From NCBI RefSeq assembly GCF_030272615.1, contig NC_081409.1, positions 240,465,832-240,529,831 on the forward strand: DNA of 64,000 nucleotides, written 5' to 3'. The notes under the pieces are model-generated. The model was given only the letters and a program-made list of their open reading frames with translations, did no database searches and was not told the origin of the DNA. The DNA is from Cryptomeria japonica (taxonomy: Eukaryota; Streptophyta; Pinopsida; Cupressales; Cupressaceae). The position numbers and the translations under genes were made by a program. How positions within the stretch are numbered: the stretch's first letter is position 1; each line of letters begins with the position of its first letter. Positions 1 through 12,113 of this stretch are shown piece by piece.

Positions 1-1020
1 ATTTCCAGTCTTATGTCTTTTTTTGACATTTTGAGCTTTCATTGTAAGCACTTATGATTTTGTAAACGCACTGAGATAAAGTGCCTCTATATTGCACATG
101 TATTATGGGATCTTACACATCAGTTTTGTGTCTTATTGTACTCGCACTATGATATAAAGTACCATGGGGAGTTTGTGTTTGCCTTTGTGTTGCCTTCATA
201 CCTTTCTCATGTGTGTGTCTTGGTTTGCACACCCTTTGTATTTGCTTGTACTTTCATGTCTACACGGTCAGATGTTCTTGGTTCTTCCTCATACACTACA
301 TTATGGCTTTCAAATTTAGTGTACCTGTCATACCTCTCCCTTGTCAACATTATGGGGGGGATTTCTACTGTTGGTGCTAATGCTTCCTTGGTTTCGTGTT
401 TGAGTGACCTATGTATTTAGTATTTGTTCCTATGTGCTAGGCGGATGCAGCAGCAGCGGCTGGTTACCCATGCATTTCGGTGAGATGGAATACTTACCAT
501 ATGGACACTCTTGCATTACTATTTTTGGAGGTGACCTTCCATTTTTCATTTGATCAGTTCTTCAAACTATTGGTACTTGTGTCATTTGTATCTTCGAGTT
601 CCAGATGTTTTGCCTGTGTTTGCCATCTGATTCGAATTCGAGTAGTGTCATTGAGGGCACTCATGCATATTCATGTCTTCTTGATCCTGATCATCTTTTG
701 TTTCAGAGGAGGTTCTTATTTCAGCATCTTAGCAATCATTCTACGACAGAGTTGGCAGCTTCTTCATGCTTCAGTGATTCTTCATGCTCGTCTTTTGTTC
801 CCATCTTTTAGAACATTCTTGTTTGGTGGCTTCTTAGTCCTTCACTTGAGCTTTCATCTCTTCTTGGAGAGGAGTTTTGTTCCCACAGGTTTTTCTCCTT
901 TTCTCCACTTTACAGAGATTTCATTGTACTTGGGTACCTCATCAGGCCTTGTTGTCGGGACCCATTTTTGCTTTCATGCATCTATTCCTTAGTTTTTTAA
1001 GCTTCTCCCTAACTTCATCT
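1..1020 (+). other. Unrecognised 3' internal part of an LTR element
   Basis: I recognise no protein domain here in any frame. The longest open frame (480-992, plus) is rich in Phe, Leu and Ser and resembles nothing I know. The stretch ends directly at a G-rich polypurine tract followed by an LTR-like TGTTAG start, so it is most simply the 3' end of the internal region of a plus-strand LTR retrotransposon that enters from the left. This is inference from position only. Confidence 0.3.
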
Positions 1021-1334
1021 TAAGGGGGGGGTGTTAGAGTAAAAGATATTAGTTTACTTATTTAATTAAATCATATTGATTTAATAATTAAGTCACCTTT
1101 TCTCTATTTCACTTAAGCTAAATTTAGGAAGCTTTTTATAGGAATTATTATCATTCCTTTCTTTTATGCATGCATCCTTTAGAGTTGCATTAGGGTTTTT
1201 TGATCTCCTTTATTAAGGATTGATCTCATTGTAAAATCAATTCCCTTAGATCTGATTATTATTATTGCATATTCTTGCTCTAGGTTTTTCAAAGCAACAT
1301 TTGTGTTTTGTATGAATCTTCCATTGTTGTGACA
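1021..1334 (+). repeat. Probable 3' LTR (with PPT) of an element entering from the left
   Basis: A polypurine tract (1021-1031, TAAGGGGGGGG) is followed immediately by TGTTAGAGTAAAAG at 1032, the usual PPT-LTR junction of a plus-strand LTR retrotransposon. The right end is uncertain; the CA at 1333-1334 is one candidate. The partner 5' LTR lies outside the window, so neither LTR identity nor a target duplication can be checked. Confidence 0.4.
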
Positions 1335-1943
1335 GGTTATTTGCATAAAGGTGTTCACTGGGTTTTGTGAGGTTGTATTTCACAATTTTAACAAAGTTCA
1401 TAATTAAGGAGGTTGTCTGTAAAAGGTAGGTCTCTTCAATGGTATATGTCTTGATGTCAAAAGAATTGCTTCTGTTGCTAACATTGGAAAATGTCAAAAG
1501 TGAGCTTTCAATTGTGCTCTCCAATCTTTCACGTAACATAGAGACATCCAGTTTGTGGCACAAAATAATGAAACTTGAAGTTAATAAATATAAGTATGTA
1601 GTAAGAGATATGAAATATGATTGTGATGTTGTTTAAGGAGCAGATTGTAATGTTCCCGTTTTCGTGAGCCTCCGAGTTTGAGAGATTAACCTATTATTTG
1701 GACTCTCGTAGGCTAACATTCGAGATAGAGAGTCTCAGTGGCAGTTCCACTTCTTCAGTTCAATCTTGGTTTCAGTTCCAGGGCCTTTGCAGGCAGTGTA
1801 TGGGCTTAGTTGAGGGACTTACTATTTATAGTAAATCAATCTGACAGTTGTGATATTTTTAGTCAAGGCACCTGGACACATGGGGATTATTCAGTGTTGA
1901 CCCCAGCTTCTGACGGCACATCAAAAGACTGAATATTGAGGGA
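1335..1943. other. No gene seen; LTR-like start at 1646
   Basis: I see no domain in the short open frames. TGTAATGTTCCCG at 1646 resembles LTR starts seen at 33290 (minus) and 62984 (plus), and a weak purine run precedes it, so an eroded LTR is possible. Confidence 0.2.
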
Positions 1944-2480
1944 GATATTGATATTTTAGTGGTTAAGTTATTTAATTAACTTATATGGATATTATAAAGT
2001 CATAAAGTGACTTTATTAAAATTATAAACCACTTAAATATTATAAAGTGACTATAAAAAATTAAAAGGTCACTTTAAATATTAAAAGTGATTTTAAATCA
2101 CTTAAATGAAAAAGTGCATTCAAGATGAATTTGAACTATTGGAAAGTGATTTCAATACATATAATGTATTTAAATTTGCATTTGGGCGTACTTTTTGAGA
2201 ATTGGCCATTTGGGGGCTATAAGAGAATTGAAGGCAATTCAAACTCATATTATTGATTATTTGAAATTGCTTGATTTTTTCTCTGTGGATTGTCTAAGAC
2301 AAGGGTTTTAGAGGGTTTTCTATTGAAGAACGTGTATTCTTCATGGATCTATGATTCTGAGGCTGTGAAAGATCAGCTGAATTATTGCAAAGTGAGAGGG
2401 TTTCATTCAGGAGTCTTTATGTGCTTCATCAGAGGTTAATTTATTCAGTTATTTGCAGATTTTGAATAAGAAGAGGGCCA
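1944..2480 (+). repeat. Eroded LTR-like sequence
   Basis: The purine run TTGAGGGAGA (about 1935-1943) is followed by TATTGATATTTTAGTGG and then a long AT-rich tract. This looks like a PPT followed by an LTR whose terminal TG has decayed to TA. The right boundary is arbitrary and no partner LTR is visible. Confidence 0.25.
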
Positions 2481-3272
2481 TCCAGGTTTAGACGTCCCAT
2501 TTGCACCATTTTGAATTCAATAAAAGAAGCCGCACACTTCTCCTTTGCTGGTTGTACACTTTCAGCTTGCCAAGTGGAGGTTACAGGAAGGACATATTGG
2601 CTGGAGGCTGAAACGCCTCCCTAATTTGTAATATGAGTGCACAATTCCCAATGCCTATCCTATTCAGGGTATTCCACCAACTTTCTAGCTCAGAAAAATC
2701 ACATTCTGGACTTGTACACCAATTTTGGTCAATTTCCTAGTTTTGGCTAGCAAACACCATAATTCTTCAATTAAAATAAGCTAAGGACCTACGGGTATGC
2801 AATTAGCAGTAGAATTTATTGTAGCAATTATCTTATTCATAATATAGTTTCAATTGCTCTCAATTTCATTTCTATTTGGTTCTATGTGCATTTCTTGCCT
2901 GGCACGTGTTATTTTTTGCTTTAAAATTGTTCAAAAACCTTGAAAATCCATAAACACATCAGCAATAGTATTTCAAGAGAGTTAGAACTAGCAAGGTTCT
3001 TACACGGATTGAGCACAGCAAAAACAAGCTTTTCACTTAAGAGTTAGGCAAAATAGTGGCAGAAGTAAAGCTCATGTTTAAAAGCTAATTTTTCTTCAAT
3101 GGAAAATATAATGAGCACACAAAAAAGATGGTCTAAGCTCTGTAGACAAGTCTCAATTAAAATCTATCAAAATGAAAAGATTTGAGGCTACAAAACACTA
3201 ATTAAAAGCTTACAAAGGAAATAATTTTTGAAGTACGAATCTGAATAATATGTCCCTAAGATGGAAGAGAAA
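2481..3272. other. No gene seen
   Basis: AT-rich sequence without a coding signal I recognise on either strand. It forms the left flank of copia element A. Confidence 0.4.
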
Positions 3273-3277
3273 CAAAA

Positions 3278-3745
3278 TGTAAATGTAAATAGACTGTGAT
3301 GACTTTCAGAACAATCAGAATTCTGAGACAATGAATTTATACTGTTAGTATTTGATTTAAAGAAATATAAAACTGATTTTATTTATGTCTTATCAGTTTG
3401 CCTCTGTAGATATGAAGACCAAGCAATTATATCTTCTACGTTCACCACATGTATCGTATATCCTTTTATTCAACAAGGGTGGCGGATATATATCATTTGT
3501 CTTCATTAGATAGTGCCTCCACAGGGGGTCGCGATCCTATGTGGAAACACGTGGTTCCACATAGGGTCGTGACCCTTGTGTGGAGCCACGATCCTTCTAC
3601 ACCAGTGGGATTACTTAAACCAAACATAACAATAACAAACTAGTATGTTAGTTTAATACTAAATTAAATCGCAAGTATAAAATCGAATTTCTGGGCGCTC
3701 AAACAGATTACGATTTTAGAGTTACGACTGAAACTAAATTTAACA
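3278..3745 (-). repeat. 3' LTR of copia A
   Basis: Left copy of the 468-bp LTR; it is the 3' LTR because the element reads leftward. It contains the same large palindrome as the right copy (about 3517-3586). Confidence 0.93.
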
Positions 3746-3763
3746 CTCCCTCTTAGTCTTAGG
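3746..3763 (-). other. Polypurine tract of copia A
   Basis: On the minus strand CTAAGAGGGAG abuts the TGTTAAAT start of the 3' LTR. Copia B carries the same AAGAGGGAG in the same position, so the two families share a second-strand priming site. Confidence 0.85.
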
Positions 3764-3832
3764 AGTATAGACCTAAAACTTAATTTAGCTCAACACTAAT
3801 CTCATGATAATTACATCACCTCGGTGTGAAGA

Positions 3833-3985
3833 ATCAGCCTGTGATTCTAAGGATATACTCACTTTGATATCCCTGTTTTAAGTATCAGCCTGTGATACTA
3901 AGGATATACTCACTTTGATATCCCTGTTATAAGTATCAGCCTGTAATACTAAGGATATACTCACTTTGATATCCCTGTTATAGTA
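3833..3985. repeat. Three 51-bp tandem repeats in the copia A 3' noncoding region
   Basis: Units begin at 3833, 3884 and 3935. Each contains two short inverted repeats (TATCAGCCTGTGATA and GGATATACTCACTTTGATATCC), so each can fold into two hairpins. They lie between the RNase H stop and the polypurine tract. Confidence 0.85.
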
Positions 3986-4232
3986 TGTGCACTGACATTA
4001 ATCCACTTACATAATGTCTACTATAACTTATCATATTACTGATATTCAAATTATCTGATTTTCAGTTTATATGATCTTCCAAACATTTATAAGATCGTCA
4101 CCTTACAATGTTAAAATACAAGTGTTCATTAACTAAAGAATCGTCATCCTTTAGGAATGAACACAAGGAAAGGTTACATAATTCATATACTCAAGTATAT
4201 GACAAAGAAGTTTACATAATTTTAGACATCAA

Positions 4233-7200
4233 TTACATTTTAACCATACCAAGATACCTCCTGAAGTGATCAATTTTCACTCTTGCTAGCGGTTTGGTGA
4301 GAATGTCAGTTGTCTGATCTCTTGTATTGACATATTCCAGTCTTATTACCTTTCTCTCTGTCATGTCTCTTACATAGTGATATGGGATCTCAATGTGCTT
4401 GGATCTATCATGGAAAACTGGATTCACTGAAAGTTTAATGCAGCTCTGATTGTCACAATGAATGATAGTAGGCTTCAGACTTTCACCAAACAGTCCTACT
4501 ATCAATTTCCTCAACCATACGGCTTCCTTAGCTGCCATGGAGCTCTGAGCTACGGATGATTGTTTTCTGCAGATCCAAGATACCATAGCTGATCCCAAGC
4601 TGAAACAGCATCCTGAAGTGCTCTTCCTGTCTATCACGCTTCCAGCCTAGTCTAAATCAGAGTATCCACGTAGGTTCAATGCAGTGTGTTCATAATGCAG
4701 TCCATAGTCCAAGGTACCTTGTAGATATCTCAATATATGCTTTACTGCAACCAAATGTATTTCTTTGGGTTCAACCATGTGTTCGCTGAGTGCATTTACT
4801 GCATAACATATATCAGGTCTAGTATTGACTAGGTACATTAATGATCCAATAATCTGTCTGTATAATGTTGGATCTGCAAATTTGGAATCTGCTATAGCTT
4901 CTTTTAGTTTATGTAGGTTTGTTTCCATAGGAGATGACATTGGCTTACAATTCATCATTCCAAATCTCTTCAGAATGTCAATGGTGTATTTACCTTGATT
5001 TAGATAAATACCATCTGGTTTTTGCCATACTTCTAATCCAAGGAAATAATGGAGTAGACCTAAATCCTTCATCTCAAACTCTGAAGCTAGTTCCTGTTTG
5101 CATTTTGCAATGAGATGATCTTCGCCTGTAATTAATAAGTCATCTACATATAATATGAGTATCAATATTTCACATTTGATTATTTTGAAATACAGATTTG
5201 GATCAGCAATGTTTTTAGAGAAACGTATCCCTAATAAGTAACTGTCAATTCTTTCGTACCATGCTCTGGGAGCTTTCTTTAATCCATACAGTGCTTTCTC
5301 TAACTTGCATACATGTGTTTTAGCATTATTTACCTCAAATCCCTCAGGTTGCTCTAGATATACTTCTTCTTCAATTGTTCCATTCAAAAATGCAATTTTT
5401 ACATCCATTTGATGAACTTTCCATCCTTTAGATGTTGCTATAGTCAAGATTGTTCTGACAGAAGTGTATCGTGCAACAGGTGCAAATGTTTCTTCATAGT
5501 CAATTCCTTCCTTCTGTGAGAAGCCTTGAGCAACAAATCTTGCCTTATGTTTTTCTATACTGCCATCAGCAGCATGCTTAATTTTAAAGAGCCATTTAGA
5601 AGATACAACTGGTTTTCCTTTAGGTCTAGGCACAATTTTCCACACATCATTCTTTAAGATAGATTGATGTTCCTCTATCATGGCATCCTTCCATACTTGT
5701 TGTTTAAGAGCCTCTCCGACACTTGAAGGTTCAGCATTTATGAGGTTTGTCATTAGAGTAACATAGCTAGAGAACTTTGAAGGTCTTTTGCTTTCTCTAA
5801 ATGTTCCTCTAGGTGCTACAAAGGATTCTGCTTCCTGTACTGTTTTAGTGGCCCATGGTGGTCTCTTCCTGGGATTCTCTGTCGTAGTGTTCTCAAGTTC
5901 CAAGGTGTTATCCTCAAGATGCTCCCTCTGAGTTTCAGAAAGAGAATCTTCTTCCAAATTAATGGAATTAGTTGGGATTTCAGGTGTGATGGAACTCCTT
6001 GTTTTGTTAATAGCTATATCTTCCTCAAATATGACATCTCTGCTTAATTCTATTTGTCTTTGACCAGGGATGAATATTCGGTAGGCTTTAGATGTTTCAC
6101 TATATCTTACAAAAATCCCTTTCTGTCCAGTAGGTTCTAATTTAGTTCTTTTCTCCTTAGGTACATGAATATAAACAGGACATCCAAATATTTTGAGATG
6201 GCTAATATCAGGTTTAATTCCAGTAAAGACTTCTTCAGGAGTTTTGTCACCAATATGAGAGTGAGGACATCTGTTTTGAATGTATACAGCGGTATTAGTG
6301 GCTTCTCCCCAAAGTGCAGTTTCTAGGTTTTGATCTAACAACATAGCCCTTGTCGCTTCTACTATTGTTCTATTTTTTCTTTCAGCAACCCCGTTTTGTT
6401 GAGGATTGTAGGGTACAGTGAACTCCCTCTTAATCCCAGCATCTTTGCAAAACTCTTTAAATACTTCTGATGTGTATTCCCTACCATTGTCAGTCCTAAG
6501 AGTTTTGATTTTCCTACCAGAGTGATTTTCTGTAATAAATTTGAACTCTTTAAATTTCCTAAGAATATCTTCAGATTCTTTACTTTTAAGGAAATAAATC
6601 CAAGTTTTCCTAGAAAAATCGTCTACAAATATTACATAGTATAATGCATTTCCTAGTGATGGTTCAGACATAGGCCCACATAAGTCAGAGTGAACTAGTT
6701 CTAGTACTCCTTTAGTTTTCCTAGAACTGCAGGGAAAAGAGCTTTTAGTGTTTTTCCCTAGTGCACATCCTTTACAAACCTCTGAATGAATTTGCTTTAG
6801 TTTAGGTAGTCCTATGACTAATTTCTCCATAGAGGGTAGAGCACGAAAATGTAAGTGCCCTAGTCTTCTATGACAAATTTCCGCTTGGTCTATGACTTCA
6901 TGAAGTAAGGTTTGATTTGGCTCATTACACAATTCATATAGGTGTCCTTGTCTGTAACCAATCACTTGTGCTCTTTTGAAGGTGGATGTTTTTGGCCATG
7001 CCATTACCTTTCCTTCTATGAATGAGACACTATATCCATCATCCTCAAGTGCAGAGATAGAGACTAAGTTCCTTTTGATGCCTGGTACAAATAGTACCCC
7101 GGTGAGTTGGATTGAGATTCCAGACTTCAATCTGATTGTACATGTCCCGACACCTTTTACAGGATGTGCAGAGTCATCCCCTATTGTTACCTCTTCATTT

Positions 7201-7476
7201 GATCCCTCTTCCATTTGAGTCTAGTAATTCTCTGAATCCGGTGACATGTCTTGACGATCCACTGTCTATCACCCAAGTGTTAGACTTGTTTGAAGCTTGA
7301 CTTGATAGTGTTGAATATAATACAAACTTCTCAGATTCAAGTTCTGTGTTCCTCTCTACTTTGGCGAATGATGCCTGTTGTTTTACTTTATCAGGACAAT
7401 TAAATGACATGTGTCTATACTGATCACATTTGACATTGGATTTTTGACATGTCTTTCTTATGAAAGCTTTTCCCAT
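4233..7476 (-). pseudogene. Copia A pol (protease, integrase, RT, RNase H), broken
   Basis: Domains in order on the minus strand: retropepsin with DSGSSRHVTG (about 7270); integrase zinc-binding HRRLGHLH with CKGCALGK; integrase core with HSDLCGPM, RTDNGREYT and NGVAERKNR giving the D, D and E; RT with the YVDDLLITG active site (about 5130); and RNase H to 4233. Lesions: a frameshift between gag and this frame (7424-7476), another near 7200-7214, an in-frame TAG at 4647-4649 where copia B has TGG inside SDWAGS, and a 27-bp in-frame deletion in RNase H near 4540 that removes the TEAEY motif with its conserved glutamate. The conserved DNGGE of integrase reads DNGRE. The product cannot be made as one functional polyprotein. 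Confidence 0.93.
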
Positions 7477-8143
7477 GATGGGATTTTCTCTTCTTGAAGT
7501 TTCTCTTCTTGCCTTTCTTACTGGAGTCGGTATTCAGAATGTGGAGGTCCTCATCTTTAGTTTTGTGATTTCCCCCTTTCATTTGCCTTGACTCTTCAAG
7601 GAGGCAGTCATCCCTTAGTCGATCAAATTCTGTAAATTTATCCCTTGCATTTATGCCTTGTTTGAATGATTCCCAGGATTCAGGTAATCCATCTAGAGTA
7701 ATCATTGATAGTTCTTGCTTCTCGACATGATAATCAAGTTTTTGCAGTTGATCTTTGAATGAACCTATCCTCATGAAGTATGAGTTTATTGTTTCACCTT
7801 TATTTATACTTATGTGGTTCAACTGTCTTTTTAGAGCTAGGGTTTTGCTCGGATTGTTTATCTCATACGTCCTTTCAAGGGTTTTGAACATTTCATAAGC
7901 ATTGTCATATTTTAATATAAGTGGTATTATGTGATCCCTTACTGCATCTATCACGATTTTTACAGCTTTATCATTTCCTTCATTCCACACAGTTTTCTCA
8001 AGTTCGTCTGCAGGTTTGGGCTTGTCTTCTTTTATAAATTTGATTACTTTGTTCTCTTTTAATACTATCATAATTCTGACTTTCCAAGCCACAAAATTTG
8101 CTGCTCCTTCGAGTCTGTCGTCGAATCTGATTGTGTTCGCCAT
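7424..8143 (-). pseudogene. Copia A gag
   Basis: The open frame starts at ATG 8143, about 60 bp inside the primer site, and begins MANTIRFDDRLEGAANFVAW, typical of copia capsid (UBN2-like) proteins. It runs 239 residues before a frameshift. The expected CCHC zinc knuckle lies across the frame break (about 7400-7440) and is degenerate: C, H and the last C can be aligned, but the second Cys is replaced and three residues are missing. A basic K/R-rich stretch precedes it. Capsid forms the particle in the cytoplasm; this copy would give only a truncated capsid. Confidence 0.88.
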
Positions 8144-8204
8144 TTTAGAAATCTTCGATTTGATATGTCAACTTCGCTTTTAGTCTATTCGGATCTTAAG
8201 TAGT

Positions 8205-8219
8205 TAGGCTCTGATACCA
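8205..8219 (-). other. Primer-binding site of copia A (initiator tRNA-Met)
   Basis: On the minus strand TGGTATCAGAGCCTA follows the 5' LTR end ACA directly. TGGTATCAGAGC is the usual plant copia site complementary to the 3' end of initiator tRNA-Met. Confidence 0.92.
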
Positions 8220-8687
8220 TGTAAATGTAAATAGACTGTGATGACTTTCAGAAAAATCAGAATTCTGAGACAATGAATTTATACTGTTAGTATTTGATTT
8301 AAAGAAATATAAAACTGATTTTATTTATGTCTTATCAGTTTGCCTCTGCAGATATGAAGACCAAGCAATTATATCTTCTACATTCACCACATGTATCGTA
8401 TATCCTTTTATTCAACAAGGGTGGCGGATATATATCATTTGTCTTCATTGGATCGTGCCTCCACAGGGGGTCGCGATCCTATGTGGAACCACGTGGTTCC
8501 ACATAGGGTCGTGACCCCTGTGTGGAGCCATGATCCTTCTACACCGGCAGGATTACTTAAACCAAACATAACAATAACAAACTATTATGTTAGTTTAATA
8601 CTAAATTAAATCGCAAGTATAAAATCGAATTTCTGGGTGCTAAAACAGATTACGATTTTAGAGTTACGACTGAGACTAAATTTAACA
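8220..8687 (-). repeat. 5' LTR of copia A
   Basis: Right copy of the 468-bp LTR, next to the primer site, followed by the target duplication CAAAA at 8688-8692. Confidence 0.93.
8459..8527. repeat. Large palindrome inside the copia A LTR
   Basis: Two arms of about 34 bp meet without a loop at GGAACCACGTGGTTCC (centre 8492/8493). The arms match apart from a few mismatches and one bulged base. The same palindrome is present in the other LTR (about 3517-3586), so it belongs to the family. A cruciform or RNA stem in the LTR transcript is possible. Confidence 0.85.
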
Positions 8688-8824
8688 CAAAATGTAATTG
8701 ACGAGTTGTGGAAAAACTTAGATGCTTATTAAGAATATTAATTCTTAATTTTCTGAAATGCATCTTATATTACATAAATCATAGATGAATAAGAGGATTA
8801 CATCAGTAAAAGGTTTAGACTAAT

Positions 8825-11506
8825 GCAAATGAAGTATGGCACAGGAGATTAGGCCATCTGAATTATAGAGCTTTGTCAACCATGGGAAACCTTGTCACAG
8901 GTCTGCCTAAGTTGAAGCAATATCATTCAGAGGCATGCAAAGGGTGTGCCTTATGTAAAAATATCAAAAATGCATTTCAGAATAGTACTAGGAAAACTAG
9001 CAAAGTTTTGGAGTTAATTCATTCTGATGTATGTGGACCTATGTCCGTACCCTCGCTAGGGGGATTTTTGTACTATGTAATTTTTGTTGATGACTACTCT
9101 AGAAAGACGTGGATCTACTTTCTGAAATGTAAAGAATCAGAAGAGATCCTAAGTAGGTTCAAAGAGTTTAAAACATTAACAGAAAATCTCTCTGAAAACA
9201 AAATTAAAACCTTAAGAACTGACAATGGGGGCGAATACACATCAGGACTATTTAAAGACTTTTGTAGAAATTCTGGGATTAAGAGGGAGTTAACAATACC
9301 TTATAATCCACAACAAAATGGAGTAGCTGAAAGGAAAAATAGGACCATAGTAGAAGCTCCCAAAGCCATGATACTAGATCAAAATCTAAACTTGAACCTT
9401 TGGGCAGAAGCAACTAACACTGCTGTGTACATACAAAATAGATGTCCTCATTCACACCTTGAAGATAAAACTCCTGAGGAAGTCTTTACCAAGACAAAAC
9501 CAGATATCAGCCATCTTAGGATATTTGGGTGTCCGGTCTATATTCATGTACCTAAAGAGAAAAGACTAAAACTAGAACCCTCTGGAAAAAGGGGAATACT
9601 TGTAGGATACAGTGAAACTTCTAAAGCCTACAGAATCTATGTACAAGGGTAGAGAAATATTGAACTCAGTAGGGATGTAATCTTCGAAGAAGATTTAGCC
9701 TTCAAAAGGGCCCAAAATACAATAGAACTTGAAATTCATAATCCTACTCCTAACCTAGAAGAAGAACCTACTCCTGAGCTTCAGAGGGAGTATCTTGAGG
9801 AAACTATAAGTGAAACACAAGATCCACCTATAGATAATCGCAAGAAAAGACCACTATGGGCCACCAAAACTATAGCAGAAGCTCAGAAGTTCGCTGCTCC
9901 TTCAGGAACCTTCAGGGAAAGCAAGAGGCCTAATAAATTCATCAACTATGTTGCACTTATGAATGATCTCTCTAAAGCTGAACCTAACAATGTTTCAAAT
10001 GCACTCAAACATCAAGTATGGATAGATGCCATGACTGAAGAATATCAGTCCATTATGAAGAATGATGTTTGGGAGATTGTTCCTAGGCCAACCAAGAAGT
10101 TTGTCATGTCTTCTAAATGGTTGTTTAAAATCAAGCATGCTGCAGATGGCAGTATTGAAAAACACAAGGCCAGATTTGTAGCTAGAGGGTTCTCACAGAA
10201 AGAAGGAATAGATTAAGAAGAAACATTTGCACCTGTTGCCAGGTACACATCAGTAAGAGCTGTCCTAGCCATTGCAGCAGCAAAGGGGTGGAAGGTACAT
10301 CAGATGGATGTTAAGACAGCATTCCTAAATGGCGAGATCGTGGAAGAAGTCTACTTAGAGCAACCTGAAGGGTTTGAAATTCATGATGCAAAGTCTCATG
10401 TGTGTAGACTCAAGAAAGCTCTTTATGGGCTCAAACAAGCTCCCAGAGTTTGGTATGAAAGAATTGACACCTATCTCTCAAAGCTGGGTTTCTCTAAGAA
10501 TGATGCAGATCCTAATCTCTACCTCAAAAGAAATAAAGGTGATATGTTAATATTAATTTTATATGTTGATGACTTATTAATTACAGGAGATGATCATCTA
10601 ATAGATCAATGCAAGAAAGATCTATCCACAGAATTTGATATGAAAGACTTGGGGCTTCTTCATTACTTCCTAGGATTGGAAGTATGGCAGAATTCTGATA
10701 ATATTGTACTGAACCAAGGGAAGTACACCTTGGACATATTGACAAGATTTGGAATGCTAAACTGCAGACCCATGACCTCTCCTATGGAAACCAACTTCCA
10801 TAAACTTAAAGAAGCAGCAGCAGAATCAAGACCTACTGACCCCACTCAATACAGGCAGATGATTGGGTCCCTGATGTATCTAGTAAATACAAGGCCAGAT
10901 ATCTGCTATGCTGTTAATGCCTTAAGTCAGTTCATGTGTGAACCTAAGGAGATACACCTAGTTGCAATAAAGCATATAATGAGATATCTACAAGGTACCC
11001 TAAAGCTTGGTCTTAAATATGAAAAGGTTGACATAGATCTACATGGATTTACAGATTCAGATTGGGCTGGCAGTGTGACTGACAGAAAGAGCACTTCAGG
11101 GTGCTGCTTTAGTTTAAGGTCAGCCATGATATCCTAGATCAACAAAAAACAATCTTCAGTAGCTCAGAGTTCCACAGAGGCTGAATATATTGCAGCTTCA
11201 ATGGCTGCCCGAGAAGCAGTATGGCTAAGGAAATTGCTCGTGGGATTATTTGGAGAACCTATGAAACCTACAGTCATTCAGTGTGATAATCAAAGCTGTA
11301 TAAAACTCTCTGTAAATCCAGTATTTCATGACAGGTCCAAACATATTGAGATTCCATATCACTATGTACGAGATATGGTTGACAGGAAAGTGATAAAGTT
11401 AGAATATGTGTGTACAGGAGATCAGACTGCAGATATTCTGACCAAACCACTTTCCAGAGTGAAGGTTGATCACTTCAGAAAGGGTTTAGGTATGATAGAA
11501 AGGTAA
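8825..11506 (+). pseudogene. Copia B integrase-RT-RNase H, three in-frame stops
   Basis: One frame can be followed over 2.7 kb without a frameshift. Integrase: WHRRLGH...CKGC zinc finger, HSDVCGPM, RTDNGGEYT, NGVAERKNR, all key residues present. RT: KARFVARGFSQKEGID, then the YVDDLLITGDD active site at about 10560. RNase H: TDSDWAGS, TEAEYIAAS and DRSKHIEIPYHYVRD. Three in-frame stops interrupt it: TAG 9650-9652 (copia A has CAG), TAA 10214-10216 (TAT in A) and TAG 11135-11137 (TGG in related elements). All three are single-base changes, so this is a decayed but structurally well-preserved copy. It ends normally at 11506. Confidence 0.92.
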
Positions 11507-11660
11507 TCTACTTTGTAATCTATACTCTTTGTCATGTTTGGACTATCTCTTGGCTTCTTGCCACCTGCGTTCATATCTAAGAGGTGACGATCTCTCAAAT
11601 ACTGAACACTTGTATGTAGACATCATAAGGTGACGATCTTATGATAGTCAAACCAATAAT

Positions 11661-12030
11661 CATGTTGGATCACTGGTAAGTCATGGATGTGCCATGACTA
11701 TGTTGTGATACAACATTTGTACAAATGTTATTGCATTATCACAACTTGGATATGATGAGAACTTAAGCACTTCTCATATGGTTATCCTTGTATTGCGTGT
11801 TAGGCAATACTAATATCACGTGTAGGTGATATCTCAACCATTGATCATGTTGGATCTCTGGTAAGCCATGGATGTGCCATGACTATGTTGTGATAAACAT
11901 TTATAAATGTTATTGCACTTATCACAACTTGGATATGATGAGAAACTAACCTTTCTCATAGACTTATCCTTAAGTATTGCGTCTTAGGCAATACTGATAT
12001 CATGTGTTAGGTGATATCTTGATGAATCTT
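11661..12030. repeat. Two 185-bp tandem repeats in the copia B 3' noncoding region
   Basis: Units start at 11661 and 11846 with CATGTTGGAT. Each contains several short inverted repeats, for example CATGGATGTGCCATG and a GTGATA...TATCAC stem around AACATTTGTACAAATGTT. It occupies the same place as the 51-bp hairpin repeats of copia A. Confidence 0.8.
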
Positions 12031-12113
12031 ACAAGATCACATGTTTTGGTGATTTCTCACATGATCAGTTATGAAAAGGAAATGTGATGCAAGTTGCCTT
12101 ATCTTCCAAAGCT

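Larger units (their letters stand above)
3278..8687 (-). mobile_element. Complete Ty1/copia LTR retrotransposon A
   Basis: The element is bounded by two 468-bp LTRs (3278-3745 and 8220-8687), in element orientation TGTTAAATTT...TTTACA, and flanked by a perfect 5-bp target duplication CAAAA (3273-3277 and 8688-8692). It reads on the minus strand: 5' LTR, tRNA-Met primer site, gag, protease, integrase, RT, RNase H, polypurine tract, 3' LTR. The PR-IN-RT-RH order defines copia. By eye the LTRs differ at about 15 of 468 positions with no indel (roughly 3%), so the insertion is moderately old. Coding is inactivated by at least two frameshifts, one stop and one in-frame deletion. The integrase style (WHRRLGH, then a GLPKL motif) suggests the Tork/TNT1 group; that assignment is tentative. 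Confidence 0.95.

Noticed and set aside
480-992. 170-codon hydrophobic ORF on the plus strand
   Set aside because: Phe/Leu/Ser-rich composition follows from the T-rich strand; no signal peptide or family pattern, and it sits in the 3' part of an apparent LTR element.
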